Origin: Flavobacteriaceae bacterium CRH
Lineage (GTDB): Bacteria; Bacteroidota; Bacteroidia; Flavobacteriales; Flavobacteriaceae
Direction of reading: 5' to 3'
NCBI GenBank assembly: GCA_001507425.1
Contig: LMAJ01000012.1
Span: 62,001-126,000 of the forward strand
DNA: 64,000 nucleotides
Positions 1 to 10,300 of the stretch are shown piece by piece. The notes under the pieces were generated by a model, which did no database searches, had not been told where the DNA came from, and worked only from the letters and a program-made list of their open reading frames with translations. Position numbers and translations under genes: made by a program. Position 1 is the stretch's first letter; each line of letters opens with the position of its first letter.

Positions 1-696
1 GGAAGTTTATCTTTCAACGGACAGCGTTGTACAGCTCTAAAGGTATTGTACGTTCATGAATCTATTGCGGAAGAATTTAACAGACGTTTCTCTGAAAAAG
101 TAGACGGATTAGTATTTGGAAATCCATGGGAAAAAGGGGTTTCATTAACACCGCTTCCTGAAGCAGACAAGCCAAAATATATTCAGGACTTAATTGACGA
201 TGCAACTTCAAAAGGAGCAAAAATCCTGAACGGAAAAGGCGGTAAACATACAGAAAACTATATTTTCCCTGCCGTTTTATTTCCTGTCAATAAACAAATG
301 AGAGTATATCATGAAGAACAGTTTGGACCAGTTGTGCCAATCATTTCTTTTAAACATATTGATGAACCTCTTGATGATATGGCCGAATCTAATTACGGAC
401 AGCAAGTAAGTTTGTTCGGAAAAGATATAAAAACGCTGGCACCGCTTATCGATTCTTTGGTAAACTTAGTTTGCAGAGTAAACCTGAACAGCTCTTGCCA
501 AAGAGGTCCGGATGCGTTTCCGTTTACAGGTCGTAAAGATTCTGCCGTAGGAACATTAAGTATTCCAGATGCATTGCGTTCATTCTCAATTCGTACGTTC
601 GTAGCTTCAAAAGACATTGCTTACAATAATGAAATCCTGCAGGAATTGCTAAACAGCAAAGAATCGAATTTCATTAATACTGATTATATTTTGTAG
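1..696 (+). CDS. gapN: NADP-dependent glyceraldehyde-3-phosphate dehydrogenase, 3' part (GapN-type aldehyde dehydrogenase)
   Basis: This is a 231-codon C-terminal fragment cut by the window edge; it is open from base 1 in frame 1, so the internal TTG at 46 is not a start. The fragment opens with GQRCTALK, the aldehyde dehydrogenase active-site Cys context, at codons 7-14 with Cys at codon 10. It later has [10 protein letters not shown] (near codon 105) and a C-terminal block with [17 protein letters not shown]. GapN oxidises glyceraldehyde 3-phosphate to 3-phosphoglycerate in the cytoplasm with NADP, bypassing the ATP-forming step. The full protein should be somewhat over 500 residues. Membership of the ALDH superfamily is clear. 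The GapN assignment rests on recalled similarity to flavobacterial GapN, so another ALDH subgroup is possible. Confidence 0.82.
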   Translation, partial: GSLSFNGQRCTALKVLYVHESIAEEFNRRFSEKVDGLVFGNPWEKGVSLTPLPEADKPKYIQDLIDDATSKGAKILNGKGGKHTENYIFPAVLFPVNKQMRVYHEEQFGPVVPIISFKHIDEPLDDMAESNYGQQVSLFGKDIKTLAPLIDSLVNLVCRVNLNSSCQRGPDAFPFTGRKDSAVGTLSIPDALRSFSIRTFVASKDIAYNNEILQELLNSKESNFINTDYIL

Positions 697-718
697 ATAT
701 CAATTATATTAAATTACA

Positions 719-758
719 GAAACCGTCTTTTTCTTTTTGAATTAGGCGGTTTTTTTAT
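719..758 (+). terminator. Rho-independent terminator after gapN
   Basis: An AAACCG / CGGTTT stem with an AT-rich loop is followed by a run of seven T. It lies 22 bases after the gapN stop. The rest of the 697-922 gap is AT-rich and includes a stretch rich in CTTTG/GCGCC words (about 761-835) that resembles intergenic repeats common in flavobacteria. I see no gene in it. Confidence 0.6.
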
Positions 759-922
759 TTACCACAAAGGCACGAAGTTATTTTAATTTGTGTCTTTAAA
801 TAAGAATCTTGGCGCCCTTGCGCCTTCGTAGCAAATTAAATTTAAAACTTTGTAACTTTTATAAAAAAATTGCAACTAATATCTTAACAACTATTAAATA
901 AACAAAATTACCAGAACCACTT

Positions 923-2782
923 ATGGAAAAATTTATACTAATTGTGTTTTTATTTTTGGCACAAAATAATTTCGCTCAGGAATTATACATGCCCAGAAAT
1001 ATTAAAGAAGCCTACGAAAAAGGAACGCGCTCTAAAGACGGAAAACCAGGAAAAAATTACTGGCAAAACCACGGAAAATATACTATAGAATTAACAGTAA
1101 ATGCTACAACCAAAATAGTTAGCGGAACCGAAACTATAGTTTATGAAAACAATAGTAATGATACTTTAAAAAACCTGCCAATTCGTTTTGTCAATAATCT
1201 TCACAAACCATCTGCACCAAGAAGCGGAACTGTTAACGACGATTTTTTAAGTGACGGATTAACGATAACTTCTTTAAAAATTGAAGGTGAAGTTTATAAA
1301 GAAGATGCTAGAAGCTGGGGAACAGTGGGGAATGTAAAGATGAAAAAACCGCTTCCGCCACATTCTAAAATCACAATTAATATCGATTGGAATTATCCTT
1401 TGTCTAAAGAGAGTGGAAGAGAAGGACAAATTGATAATACTACATTTTTTGCCGCTTACAGTTATCCCCGTGTAACTGTTTTTGATGATTACAACAGATG
1501 GGACAGATTGCCTCACACAGATCGTCAGGAGTTTTACAACGATTTTAATGATTATACCTATTCTGTAAAAGCTCCTAAAAATTATGTGGTTTACGGAACC
1601 GGAGATTTACTAAATCCGGATGAGGTTTTACAACCTGAATTTTCAGCACGTTTGAAAAAATCTTATGCAACTGATGAGATTTTACATATTGCCAACGAAC
1701 AGGAAATGAAAAGTGGTCTTGTAACCAAACAAAACGAATGGAATGTCTGGAAATTTGAAGCCAAAAACATTTCTGATGTTTGTTTCGGTTTAAGTGATCA
1801 CTATTTGTGGGATGCGAGCAGCGTTGTTGTAGACAAAAAAACAAATCGTCGCGCAAGTGTTCAGGCTGCGTATGATATAAAAGGAACTGATTTTGTGAAC
1901 TCTATCAAAAATAACAGATATGCTCTGGATTGGTTTTCAAACAATTGGCCGGGAGTTCCTTATCCGTTTTCTAAAATGACCGCTTTTCAGGGATTTGCAG
2001 ATATGGAATATCCAATGATGTGTAATGACTCGCAAATGGGAGATCCGGTTTTTGCACAATTGGTTCAGGACCATGAAGTAGCACATACTTATTTTCCGTT
2101 TTATATGGGAATAAATGAAACACGTTATGCTTTTATGGATGAAGGCTGGGCTACTACATTTGAATATTTAATTGGAATTGCTGAACATGGTAAAGAGGCC
2201 GCAGATAAATTTTATAAAGAATTTAGAGTAGCACAATACATCAACGATCCGTCGACAGAACAGGATCAGCCCATTATTTCTATGTCTACTCAGGTTTCGG
2301 GTCCTGGTTATGGAAATAATTCATACGGAAAAGCTTCACTTTCTTATATTGCCTTAAAAGATTTGCTTGGCGATGATTTATTCAAAAAATCACTTCATGC
2401 TTATATGGATACCTGGAATGGAAAACACCCAATTCCGTGGGATTATTTTAATTCATTTAACACAAGTTCAGGAAAAAACCTGAATTGGTTCTTTAATAAC
2501 TGGTTTTTTACCAATAACTATATTGATCTTTCTCTTAAAAATGTGACAAAGAACACGGTTTCTGTAGCAAACGTGGGAGGTTTTGCTATTCCGTTTGACA
2601 TAAATATTGTTTATGCTGATGGTTCTAAAGAAACTTTGCACCAAACCCCTGCAATTTGGGAAACAAATCAAAAACTGGCAACGATTACTTTAAACAATAA
2701 AAAGCAAGTTAAACAGATAACAGTTGATGGCGGTATTTTTATGGATTTTACACCCGCAAATAATAGCTGGTCAGCAAAATAA
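923..2782 (+). CDS. M1 family zinc metallopeptidase (secreted)
   Basis: A 619-residue protein with a signal peptide (residues 1-19, ending NFAQ). The gluzincin motif HEVAH is at residues 384-388 and the third zinc ligand Glu is at 407 in DEGWATTFEYL, giving the HEXXH-X18-E spacing of M1 aminopeptidases. The exopeptidase motif GXMEN appears only as a variant (FADMEYPMM just upstream), usual in the divergent Bacteroidota M1 group. The expected role is trimming amino acids from peptides in the periplasm or outside the cell. Its start ATG directly precedes a good signal peptide. It is a single-gene unit with a terminator after it. The family is certain; substrate preference cannot be read from the sequence. 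Confidence 0.9.
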   Translation: MEKFILIVFLFLAQNNFAQELYMPRNIKEAYEKGTRSKDGKPGKNYWQNHGKYTIELTVNATTKIVSGTETIVYENNSNDTLKNLPIRFVNNLHKPSAPRSGTVNDDFLSDGLTITSLKIEGEVYKEDARSWGTVGNVKMKKPLPPHSKITINIDWNYPLSKESGREGQIDNTTFFAAYSYPRVTVFDDYNRWDRLPHTDRQEFYNDFNDYTYSVKAPKNYVVYGTGDLLNPDEVLQPEFSARLKKSYATDEILHIANEQEMKSGLVTKQNEWNVWKFEAKNISDVCFGLSDHYLWDASSVVVDKKTNRRASVQAAYDIKGTDFVNSIKNNRYALDWFSNNWPGVPYPFSKMTAFQGFADMEYPMMCNDSQMGDPVFAQLVQDHEVAHTYFPFYMGINETRYAFMDEGWATTFEYLIGIAEHGKEAADKFYKEFRVAQYINDPSTEQDQPIISMSTQVSGPGYGNNSYGKASLSYIALKDLLGDDLFKKSLHAYMDTWNGKHPIPWDYFNSFNTSSGKNLNWFFNNWFFTNNYIDLSLKNVTKNTVSVANVGGFAIPFDINIVYADGSKETLHQTPAIWETNQKLATITLNNKKQVKQITVDGGIFMDFTPANNSWSAK

Positions 2783-2800
2783 CAAGCAATAAACGAAATT

Positions 2801-2841
2801 AAAAATCATCTTTTTCAAAATTGAGGAAGATGATTTTTTTT
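2801..2841 (+). terminator. Rho-independent terminator after M1 peptidase
   Basis: AAATCATCTT pairs with AAGATGATTT across a short loop and is followed by a T-tract. It lies about 20 bases after the stop. Confidence 0.7.
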
Positions 2842-2979
2842 GTTTAATGTGTTGATAAATAAGAGTTTGTTTTGTTTTTTGGTTATGATTTTTTATTTTG
2901 CAAAATAATTACGTGAAACCGTAAGAAATTATTTCATTAATCTAGTTATGTTTGTATTAAATTTAAAAGCCCCATTTAA

Positions 2980-3594
2980 ATGAAAAAATACCTCACCCTT
3001 GTTCTTTTATTGCTGTCAATTAAAATTATAGCTCAAAATGATGCTAAAGCTAAATTTCAAAAAAACAAATATGAATTGGCTGTGTCCTGCTACAAAAAAG
3101 CAGATTTTAAAAATGCACTAGATTTGTACTCTGTTGCATCCAGAATTAGGCCTGAAAATGAATTAGGCAAAGAATCTATCAAAAAAGTAGATACCTTAAA
3201 AGCCATTTTAAGAAAAGATATCATGGATAAAGCATTGGGAACATGGAAACTGAAAGGTGATAAACCAGTTTGGGCCGTACACTCAGAAAGCGATTCTAAA
3301 AATGCATTAGTTGAACAATTTATTGAAATAACTAAAACTCAGATTTTATTTTATGAATTGGATAAAAAAACTTTAGTTAAGAAACTTTTAAAAACTGAAA
3401 ATCTTGTTTTCTACAATAAAGATGAATCAGATTCTTTATTTTCAGCCATTATTTTATCTGATGGAACGATCTGGAATTGTACCGTTGATGAAAATTCAGA
3501 AGTGTTGCATGTAATTAATATTGCCAAACAAACCGAAAAAGGTTTCGAAAAAGTAGAAACCAATAATCTGGAACGATTTTACAGTAAAGGATAA
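2980..3594 (+). CDS. Secreted protein with TPR-like N-terminal part, function unknown
   Basis: 204 residues. A signal peptide (1-18, ending IIAQ) is followed at about 25-70 by a helical segment with the spacing of one to two tetratricopeptide repeats (YELAVSCYKKADFKNALDLY). After that comes a C-terminal part (about 75-200) with alternating beta-like segments that I do not recognise. No catalytic motif is visible. It stands alone between two terminators. It is probably periplasmic and may bind a protein partner through the TPR part, but that is inference. Confidence 0.65.
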   Translation: MKKYLTLVLLLLSIKIIAQNDAKAKFQKNKYELAVSCYKKADFKNALDLYSVASRIRPENELGKESIKKVDTLKAILRKDIMDKALGTWKLKGDKPVWAVHSESDSKNALVEQFIEITKTQILFYELDKKTLVKKLLKTENLVFYNKDESDSLFSAIILSDGTIWNCTVDENSEVLHVINIAKQTEKGFEKVETNNLERFYSKG

Positions 3595-3608
3595 AGAATT
3601 TATATAAC

Positions 3609-3646
3609 GAAAAGACTATTTTTAGAAAAAAGAATAGTCTTTTTTG
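3609..3646 (+). terminator. Rho-independent terminator
   Basis: AAAAGACTATT pairs with AATAGTCTTTT, followed by T's. It begins 14 bases after the preceding stop. The T-tract supplies the TTG of the next gene's promoter. Confidence 0.75.
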
Positions 3647-3673
3647 TTTAAATTTTAATTGGAATTATTTTTG
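3644..3673 (+). promoter_or_regulatory. Bacteroidota-type promoter of the ACT-domain gene
   Basis: TTG at 3644-3646, a 19-base spacer, then TATTTTTG at 3666-3673. This matches the flavobacterial consensus TTG-N17-23-TANNTTTG. The predicted leader to the ATG at 3723 is about 43 nt. Confidence 0.5.
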
Positions 3674-3722
3674 CCAAAACAAATGATAGCCACGGGTCGG
3701 TTCCATTGAATACTAATACATA

Positions 3723-4115
3723 ATGTCAGGAGAAAAAGATTTACAAATACTACTTAAAAGTATGAAACCGGAGCACAATTCCGGAGATTATGTCTTTTGT
3801 AAAATCGAAAAATTAGAACAATTAAAGGGCAATGATTTTGAAATGATCTTTAAGGAAAAAGAAGCTATTACATTAATTCTTAAAAAAGAAATAGCCGATA
3901 GTTTACAATTAGATTATGCAGTTGTAATGTCCTGGATCACACTTTCTGTACATTCATCATTAGAAGCAATTGGCTTAACAGCGGCATTTTCAAATGCACT
4001 TTCAGAAAACGAAATTAGCTGCAATGTTGTGGCGGCGTATTATCACGATCATATTTTTGTAAATAAAAAGGATGTGGAAATAGCCATGGAAATTTTGAAT
4101 AAATTTTCTAATTAA
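3723..4115 (+). CDS. ACT domain-containing protein (COG3602 type)
   Basis: 130 residues, cytoplasmic, no signal peptide. The start MSGEKDLQILLKSMKPE and the body (VMSWITLSVHSSLEAIGLTAAFSNALSENEISCNVVAAYYHDHIFV) match what I recall of a conserved family of tandem ACT-like domains. ACT domains usually bind amino acids as regulatory ligands. No fused enzyme domain is present, so it is probably a stand-alone ligand-binding protein of unknown target. It is monocistronic, with a promoter in the upstream gap. Confidence 0.75.
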   Translation: MSGEKDLQILLKSMKPEHNSGDYVFCKIEKLEQLKGNDFEMIFKEKEAITLILKKEIADSLQLDYAVVMSWITLSVHSSLEAIGLTAAFSNALSENEISCNVVAAYYHDHIFVNKKDVEIAMEILNKFSN

Positions 4116-4140
4116 ATTTTAAAGAGATAATAATCAAAAC

Positions 4141-4177
4141 AAAAAAGGAACCTAATTTATTAGATTCCCCATTTTTT
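4141..4177. terminator. Bidirectional terminator between convergent genes
   Basis: GGAA-CTAAT pairs with ATTAG-TTCC (one mismatch), with A6 before and T6 after. It serves the ACT-domain gene on the + strand and the beta-barrel gene on the - strand. Confidence 0.6.
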
Positions 4178-4195
4178 ATAGCGTTGGATATACTT

Positions 4196-4759
4196 TTATA
4201 AAAATTTAAATCCCAAAGATACATTAGAAACTCCTGTCTTTAGATCTCTTTCTGATGGGTCAAGATCGGTAATTCCTGCAATATATCTGTAATCTAATGT
4301 TAACCTCCAGATATCGACACCAACACCGGCCAGAATACTATGATTGTTGCGGGCTAACGAAATCGTATTAAAATCATTAGTAGTGTTTATATCAGAATAA
4401 TTTTTCCAGTTATAACCGGCAAAAGCCCTTACATTGCCTAATTTACCTAAAGGTATAATTTTAATTCCGGCAAGTAAAGTTGCATCAGATCCTCCTAATT
4501 CATACTGAGTTTCACTAACTCCCGTCTCAGAAACACTGAATTTTGATTTCGTATATCCAACTTCTGCCTGAGCATAAAACAGGGCTAAATTCAACCTCAC
4601 AAATCCTCCATAGCCAATATCATTACCGGAACTTTTGGAAACGAAATCATTTGAAATGACCGAGGTAATGTTGCCAGAAAACTGAGGTCCAAATTGTGTT
4701 AGTTGTGCAAACCCATTTACACTAAAACATAATAATACTGCAAAGAATAATTTTTTCAT
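4196..4759 (-). CDS. Outer-membrane beta-barrel protein (small porin-like)
   Basis: 187 residues with a signal peptide (1-18, ending GFAQ). The rest is made of alternating amphipathic strands (YGGFVRLNLALFYAQAEVGYTKSKF and similar) and ends in an aromatic residue before the last leucine (SLGFKFL), as expected for BAM-inserted barrels. The length fits an eight-stranded barrel of the OMP_b-brl type common in Bacteroidota. No substrate can be inferred. It is monocistronic. Confidence 0.75.
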   Translation of the reverse strand: MKKLFFAVLLCFSVNGFAQLTQFGPQFSGNITSVISNDFVSKSSGNDIGYGGFVRLNLALFYAQAEVGYTKSKFSVSETGVSETQYELGGSDATLLAGIKIIPLGKLGNVRAFAGYNWKNYSDINTTNDFNTISLARNNHSILAGVGVDIWRLTLDYRYIAGITDLDPSERDLKTGVSNVSLGFKFL

Positions 4760-4944
4760 GATTTGTTTATTTATTTAAAAGTAAAAGTAATGATTTTTTG
4801 TAAGAAAAAGAATATAAAAAATCTTATTTTTAAATGCAGTTAAATGACAAATCAATATGTATCTGACTAATTAATGCTGGTTTGTTTTATTATTTATTTT
4901 TATTAAACCGTAAAAAAATTAATTTTGAAATATAATATTTAAAG

Positions 4945-5355
4945 ATGAAGATTAAAGAAATAGCAGCATCTCTAACCTGGCAAATAAGACATGAAGTAAT
5001 GTGGCCGGATCATCCTTTTGAATTCGTACAATTGGCCGAAGATGATTTAGGATTGCATTTTGGTGTTTTTATGAATGAAAAATTAGTTTCAATAATTTCT
5101 TGTTTTATTGCAGATGAAGAGCTACAGTTTAGAAAGTTAGCAACTTTAGAACAATATCAGGGCAAAGGAATCGCATCGAAGTTATTAGATCATATTTTTG
5201 ATTTGGCAAAACAAAAAGGATTAAAAAAAATTTGGTGTAATGCAAGAACCAATAAAAAAGAATTCTATGAAAAATTTGGAATGACAGACACCAATAAAAC
5301 TTTTACTAAAGCCGGACAAGAATTTACTATAATGGAAATTACGCTCAAAAAATGA
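4945..5355 (+). CDS. GNAT family N-acetyltransferase
   Basis: 136 residues, cytoplasmic. The acetyl-CoA-binding motif A is visible as QYQGKGIASKLLDHIFDLA (about residues 71-89), followed by KKIWCNARTNKKEFYEKFGM, the motif B region with the typical Y-x-K-x-G-F/M ending. It transfers an acetyl group from acetyl-CoA to an amine; the acceptor is unknown. It is a single gene with no clear operon partner. Confidence 0.85.
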   Translation: MKIKEIAASLTWQIRHEVMWPDHPFEFVQLAEDDLGLHFGVFMNEKLVSIISCFIADEELQFRKLATLEQYQGKGIASKLLDHIFDLAKQKGLKKIWCNARTNKKEFYEKFGMTDTNKTFTKAGQEFTIMEITLKK

Positions 5356-5607
5356 ATATGAATTTATCAAATAAAGTATTTATAACCAAATAATTAGGTT
5401 TTTTTACTTTTTTGGGTTGCCTGCTTTTTTATCACTTCTCATAGCTAATTTACCATTATACTTTATCTATTATTTTAGCATAAAATGGTTAGTTTTATTA
5501 TCAAATTATGAGTCTAAAAAAAAGAAAACGTTTTCGTCTAGTATAACTTGTTAAGACTTTCTTATTTTATTTTTTTTATTCCAATCTTTTATTACTTTCG
5601 CACTCAA
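5356..5607. promoter_or_regulatory. 252-base gap with a 12-bp perfect palindrome
   Basis: No gene is visible. GAAAACGTTTTC at 5524-5535 is a perfect palindrome of the shape bound by dimeric repressors. TACTTTCG at 5593-5600, eight bases before the next ATG, is one mismatch from TANNTTTG and would give a nearly leaderless transcript. The palindrome lies about 70 bases upstream of that box. Confidence 0.3.
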
Positions 5608-5982
5608 ATGAGAAAGTTAGTAGTATTTTTAACATTCATGAATTTCCTTCTGTTAGGCGGAGGGCAATATCTTAATGCTGAAACTCACCTAAACACTCAC
5701 CACACACTTGAGAAAAGACACCGCGTAAAATTCACGAACAATGAGCAAGGCAGTTCAATAATTGAAGATGCCGATACAGATCTTGATGAAGAATACCTTG
5801 GCAGTGACAATCTTAAGCTTTCCAATAAGTTTTTTGCAACAAACACTAGTTTACTTGATAGCTGGTATTTGACATTTTCTCGTCAAAACGTTGTGAATTC
5901 TTATAATCTTTTTGAAATTTTCGGCTCATCTTGTGGCCAGTCAAATCCTATTTACATTACTCAAAGAGTTTTAAGAATCTGA
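5608..5982 (+). CDS. Small secreted protein of unknown function
   Basis: 124 residues from the ATG at 5608; the longer reading from the TTG at 5548 is disfavoured because the signal peptide MRKLVVFLTFMNFLLLGGG begins at 5608. After the signal there is an acidic, His-containing stretch (ETHLNTHHTLEKRH, then DADTDLDEE) and a C-terminal part with one Cys. I recognise no domain. It lies 172 bases upstream of the RND efflux operon in the same direction and may be co-regulated with it, although the gap is large enough for a separate promoter. Confidence 0.6.
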   Translation: MRKLVVFLTFMNFLLLGGGQYLNAETHLNTHHTLEKRHRVKFTNNEQGSSIIEDADTDLDEEYLGSDNLKLSNKFFATNTSLLDSWYLTFSRQNVVNSYNLFEIFGSSCGQSNPIYITQRVLRI

Positions 5983-6154
5983 TTCTACTTATACATCGGT
6001 TACCAAAAGCGTGATCATGCATAACTATGAATTGTATTTTTAAGATATTTCTTCATTTTTAATTTTCACGTTTTATTCCGGCGACTGATGATTCTCTACA
6101 TCTAAAGGAATTTTCATATTCCTAATTCAATCGCTTAATTTCCATTTTTATACC

Positions 6155-7237
6155 ATGAAAAGAATAGTCGTGTTAACGGGCTTATTTGCCCTGTTGTGCC
6201 TTACCAGTTGTACATCAAAAAAAGAAGAAAAAGAAGAAGAAGAAAAATTTACAGTAACCAATCCTGTAAAAATTGATACTTCGTTTACAAAAGAGTATGT
6301 TTCGCAGATAAAATCTGTTCGAAACATCGAACTCCGCGCCCAGGAAAAAGGGTTTTTGCAAAATATTTATGTTGATGAAGGTCAGTTTGTAAAAGCTGGT
6401 CAGGTTTTGTTCAGAATTATGCCAAAACTTTATGAAGCTGAATTGCTTAAAGCTCAGGCTGAAGAAAAATCTGCAGAAATAGAATTGCAAAATGCTAAAA
6501 CTTTAGCAGATAAAAATATCGTTTCTAAAAATGAGCAAGCTGTTGCTCAGTCAAAACTCCAAGCAGCAAGAGCTGAAGTAGCACTGGCAAAAATTCATTT
6601 AGGATTTACTGAAATCAGAGCTCCGTTTGATGGAACAATTGACCGTATTCCTTTAAAATTAGGAAGCCTTATCGACGAAGGAGAATTACTTACAAGTCTT
6701 TCAGACAACAGTCAAATGTTTGCTTATTTCAACGTTTCAGAGCCGGAATATCTTCAATATGAGAACGACGTAAAAGATCGTGCTCAAACTAAAGTGAATT
6801 TGCTTTTGGCAAATGGCGAATTATTTAAATACCAAGGAAACGTAGAAGTTATTGAAAGTGAATTTAACAATGAAACCGGAAATATTGCTTTTAGAGCAAG
6901 ATTCCCTAATTCAGGTAAATTACTTAGAAACGGCGAAACAGGAAAAGTTCAAATGCTGGTTCCTTTAAAAAATGCTATTGTGATTCCACAAAAAGCGACT
7001 TACGAAATTCAGGATAAAAAATATGTTTTTGTTGTAGATAAAAACAATAAAGTGAGTTCAAGAGAAATCACGATTACAGGTGAAATCCCTGATTTGTATG
7101 TTGTAAGCAGTGGACTTAACGAAAATGATAAAATTTTACTTGAAGGAGTTCAGAAAGTAAAAGAAAATGACAAAATTAAATTTGAATACCTGGCTCCTCA
7201 AACGGTAATTAATCATTTGCGCGTAAAAGCAGAGTAA
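6155..7237 (+). CDS. RND efflux periplasmic adaptor (membrane fusion protein)
   Basis: 360 residues. A lipoprotein signal ends in LTSC (Cys about 19) and is followed by a very charged linker (KKEEKEEEEK, encoded by a purine run). The family order is visible: lipoyl/barrel half (RAQEKGFLQNIYVDEGQFVKAGQVL), alpha-hairpin coiled coil (about 95-145), second lipoyl half (FTEIRAPFDGTIDRIPLKLGSLIDEG) and beta-barrel. It links the inner-membrane pump to the outer-membrane channel. It is the first gene of the adaptor-pump-channel operon; 121 bases separate it from the pump gene. Confidence 0.93.
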   Translation: MKRIVVLTGLFALLCLTSCTSKKEEKEEEEKFTVTNPVKIDTSFTKEYVSQIKSVRNIELRAQEKGFLQNIYVDEGQFVKAGQVLFRIMPKLYEAELLKAQAEEKSAEIELQNAKTLADKNIVSKNEQAVAQSKLQAARAEVALAKIHLGFTEIRAPFDGTIDRIPLKLGSLIDEGELLTSLSDNSQMFAYFNVSEPEYLQYENDVKDRAQTKVNLLLANGELFKYQGNVEVIESEFNNETGNIAFRARFPNSGKLLRNGETGKVQMLVPLKNAIVIPQKATYEIQDKKYVFVVDKNNKVSSREITITGEIPDLYVVSSGLNENDKILLEGVQKVKENDKIKFEYLAPQTVINHLRVKAE

Positions 7238-7253
7238 GGTTTTTGTTTAAGTT

Positions 7254-7316
7254 GTTTCAGGTTTTAAGTTTCAAGTTCAGTACGCAACTTGAAACCTGAA
7301 ACCTGAAACCTGAAAC
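7254..7316. repeat. Inverted repeat with three CCTGAAA units
   Basis: The left arm (7254-7277) and the reverse complement of 7286-7309 match at 22 of 24 bases around a short centre. The right side carries CCTGAAA three times in tandem. It fills the gap between adaptor and pump genes. It could fold in the mRNA. It resembles a dispersed flavobacterial intergenic repeat rather than a terminator, because no T-tract follows. Confidence 0.6.
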
Positions 7317-7358
7317 TTTTCAAATTCTAATATGGTTTAATCATTAAAAAAATATACA

Positions 7359-10300
7359 ATGTTTAATAAATTTATACAAAGACCAGTACTCTCGATAGTA
7401 ATATCGCTGGTGATTGTCTTTTTAGGGGTGTTGTCGGTACTGAATTTACCTATTACACAATTCCCTTCTATTTCTCCACCTATGGTAAATGTTACGGCAG
7501 ATTACCCTGGGTCAAATGGAGAATTGATGATCAAATCGGTTGTAATTCCTTTAGAAAGAGCTTTAAATGGAGTTCCCGGAATGAAATATATGACTTCTGA
7601 TGCAGGAAATGATGGTGAAGCAAGTATTCAGGTTGTATTTAACTTAGGTACAGATCCTAACCAGGCTGCCATTAACGTTCAGAACCGTGTAGCTTCGGTT
7701 ACAAATAAATTACCTCCGTTGGTAGTTCGTGAAGGTGTAAAGATTACGCGTGAAGTTCCGAGTATGTTGATGTATGTGAATCTTTATAGTACGGACAAAA
7801 ATACTGACATGAAGTTCTTGTACAACTATGCAGATATCAATGTACTATCAGAATTAAAAAGGGTAAATGGTGTTGGTTCCGGAGATATCTTGGGAACACG
7901 TGAATATGCTATGCGTATCTGGTTAAAACCTGATCGTATGTTAGCTTATAAAATTTCTGCAGATGAGGTAATGGAAGCATTATCAAGCCAGAGTTTAGAA
8001 GCTTCTCCTGGTAAAACCGGAGAAAGTTCAGGTAAGCGTTCTCAGGCATTTGAGTATGTATTAAAATATTCAGGACGTTTTACAACTAAGGAACAATATG
8101 AGAATATCGTAGTAAAATCAAACAGTAACGGAGAACTTTTACGTTTGAAAGATATTGCCAAAGTTGAATTTGGAAGTTCGATGTATGATATTTATTCGAA
8201 CTTAAATGGCAGACCATCTGCGGCGATTGTATTGAAACAATCTTTTGGAAGTAATGCCAATCAGGTTATTGAAGATGTAAAAGCTAAGCTTGAAAAAATT
8301 AAGCAAAAATTCCCAAAAGGAATGAATTATGAAATTTCTTATGACGTTTCTAAATTCTTAGATGCCTCTATCGAAAAAGTAATTCACACATTAATCGAAG
8401 CCTTTATTTTGGTTGGTTTAGTGGTTTTCCTTTTCTTGGGAGACTGGCGTTCAACGGTTATTCCGGCAATTGCGGTACCCGTTTCGTTGGTTGGAACTTT
8501 TGTGTTCATGCAATTTTTCGATATTTCATTGAACTTAATTACATTGTTTGCCTTGGTTCTTGCAATTGGAGTCGTCGTCGATGATGCGATTGTGGTTATC
8601 GAAGCCGTTCACGCCAAGATGGAGGAAGAACATCTTTCGCCATTTAAAGCGACTAAAAAAGCGATGCACGAAATTGCAGGAGCTATTGTAGCAATCACAT
8701 TCTTAATGGCTGCAGTATTTATTCCGGTTGCATTTATGTCTGGCCCGGTTGGAGTATTCTACCGACAGTTCTCGATTACGATGGCAACTGCGATTATACT
8801 TTCAGGTATTGTGGCTTTGACTTTGACACCGGCACTTTGTGCGATGATGTTAAAAAATAACCATGGTACACCGAAAAAGAGAACACCTGTAAACAGATTT
8901 ATAGATGGATTTAACAACAAGTTTAATCTTGCACAAGGTAAATACCAAAATGTATTAGGTAAAATTGTAAACAGAAGATCGGTTACTATTATAGCACTTC
9001 TTGGTTTTTGTGCCGGAACATGGTTAATTAGCAGCACAGTTCCTTCAGGATTTATCCCGAATGAGGATCAGGGAATGTTTTATGCTATTATTCAAACACC
9101 TCCGGGTTCATCATTAGAAAGAACAAATAATATTGCAGAGAAATTGCAAAAAATAGCGGAAACGGTAGAAGGAGTAAAATCTGTTTCTTCACTGGCGGGT
9201 TATGAAATTTTAACAGAAGGTACAGGTTCGAATGCCGGTACATGTTTGATCAACTTAGAAGACTGGAACGATCGTAAACAATCTGTACAGGAAATTATGA
9301 CAGAACTGGAAGAAAAATCGAAAGATATTCCAGGTGCCAATATCGAATTTTTTCAACCGCCGGCAGTTCCCGGATATGGAGCAGCAGGAGGATTTGAGCT
9401 TCGTTTGTTAGATAAAACAGGTTCTAGTGATTTCAAAAAATTAGAAGCCGTAAATAAAGATTTTGTTGAAGAATTAAACAAACGTCCGGAATTATCTAAC
9501 GTGTTTAGTTTCTTTAGTGCCAGTTTTCCTCAATATATGATGAAGGTAGACAATGATTTGGCACAACAAAAAGGAGTTTCTATCGAAAATGCGATGAACA
9601 GTTTGTCTACGCTTGTGGGTAGTAACTACGAGATTAGTTTTATTAAATACGGAATTAACTATAAAGTAATCGTTCAGGCTTCGCCGGAATACCGTGCACA
9701 ACCGGATGATATTTTAAAACTTTACGTGAAAAACGATCGTGACGAAATGGTTCCTTATTCTGCCTTTATGAAATTAGAAAAAGTATATGGTCTTTCAGAA
9801 ATTACAAGACATAATATGTATACTTCGACTGAAATTAGTGGAGGAGCTGCTCCGGGATATAGTTCTGGTACAGCGATTAAAGTAATTCAGGAAGTTGCGG
9901 CTAAAAAATTACCGCGTGGATATGACATTGACTGGGCAGGTATTTCTGCCGATGAGGTTGCACAAGGAAATCAGGCTATTTGGGTATTCCTGATTTGTTT
10001 AGGATTTGTTTACCTGGTATTAGCAGCTCAATACGAAAGTTTTATTTTGCCATTATCGGTAATCCTTTCATTACCTGCAGGTATTTTCGGAGCATTCCTT
10101 TTACTGAAAGTTGCAGGATTAGAAAACAACATTTATGCTCAGGTGGCCATGGTAATGCTTATTGGTTTATTGGGTAAAAATGCTGTATTAATTGTAGAGT
10201 TTGCCATTCAAAGACATGCCGCTGGAAGATCAGTTCTAGAAGCGGCGATGGAAGGTGCGAAAGCAAGGTTCCGTCCTATTTTGATGACATCATTCGCATT

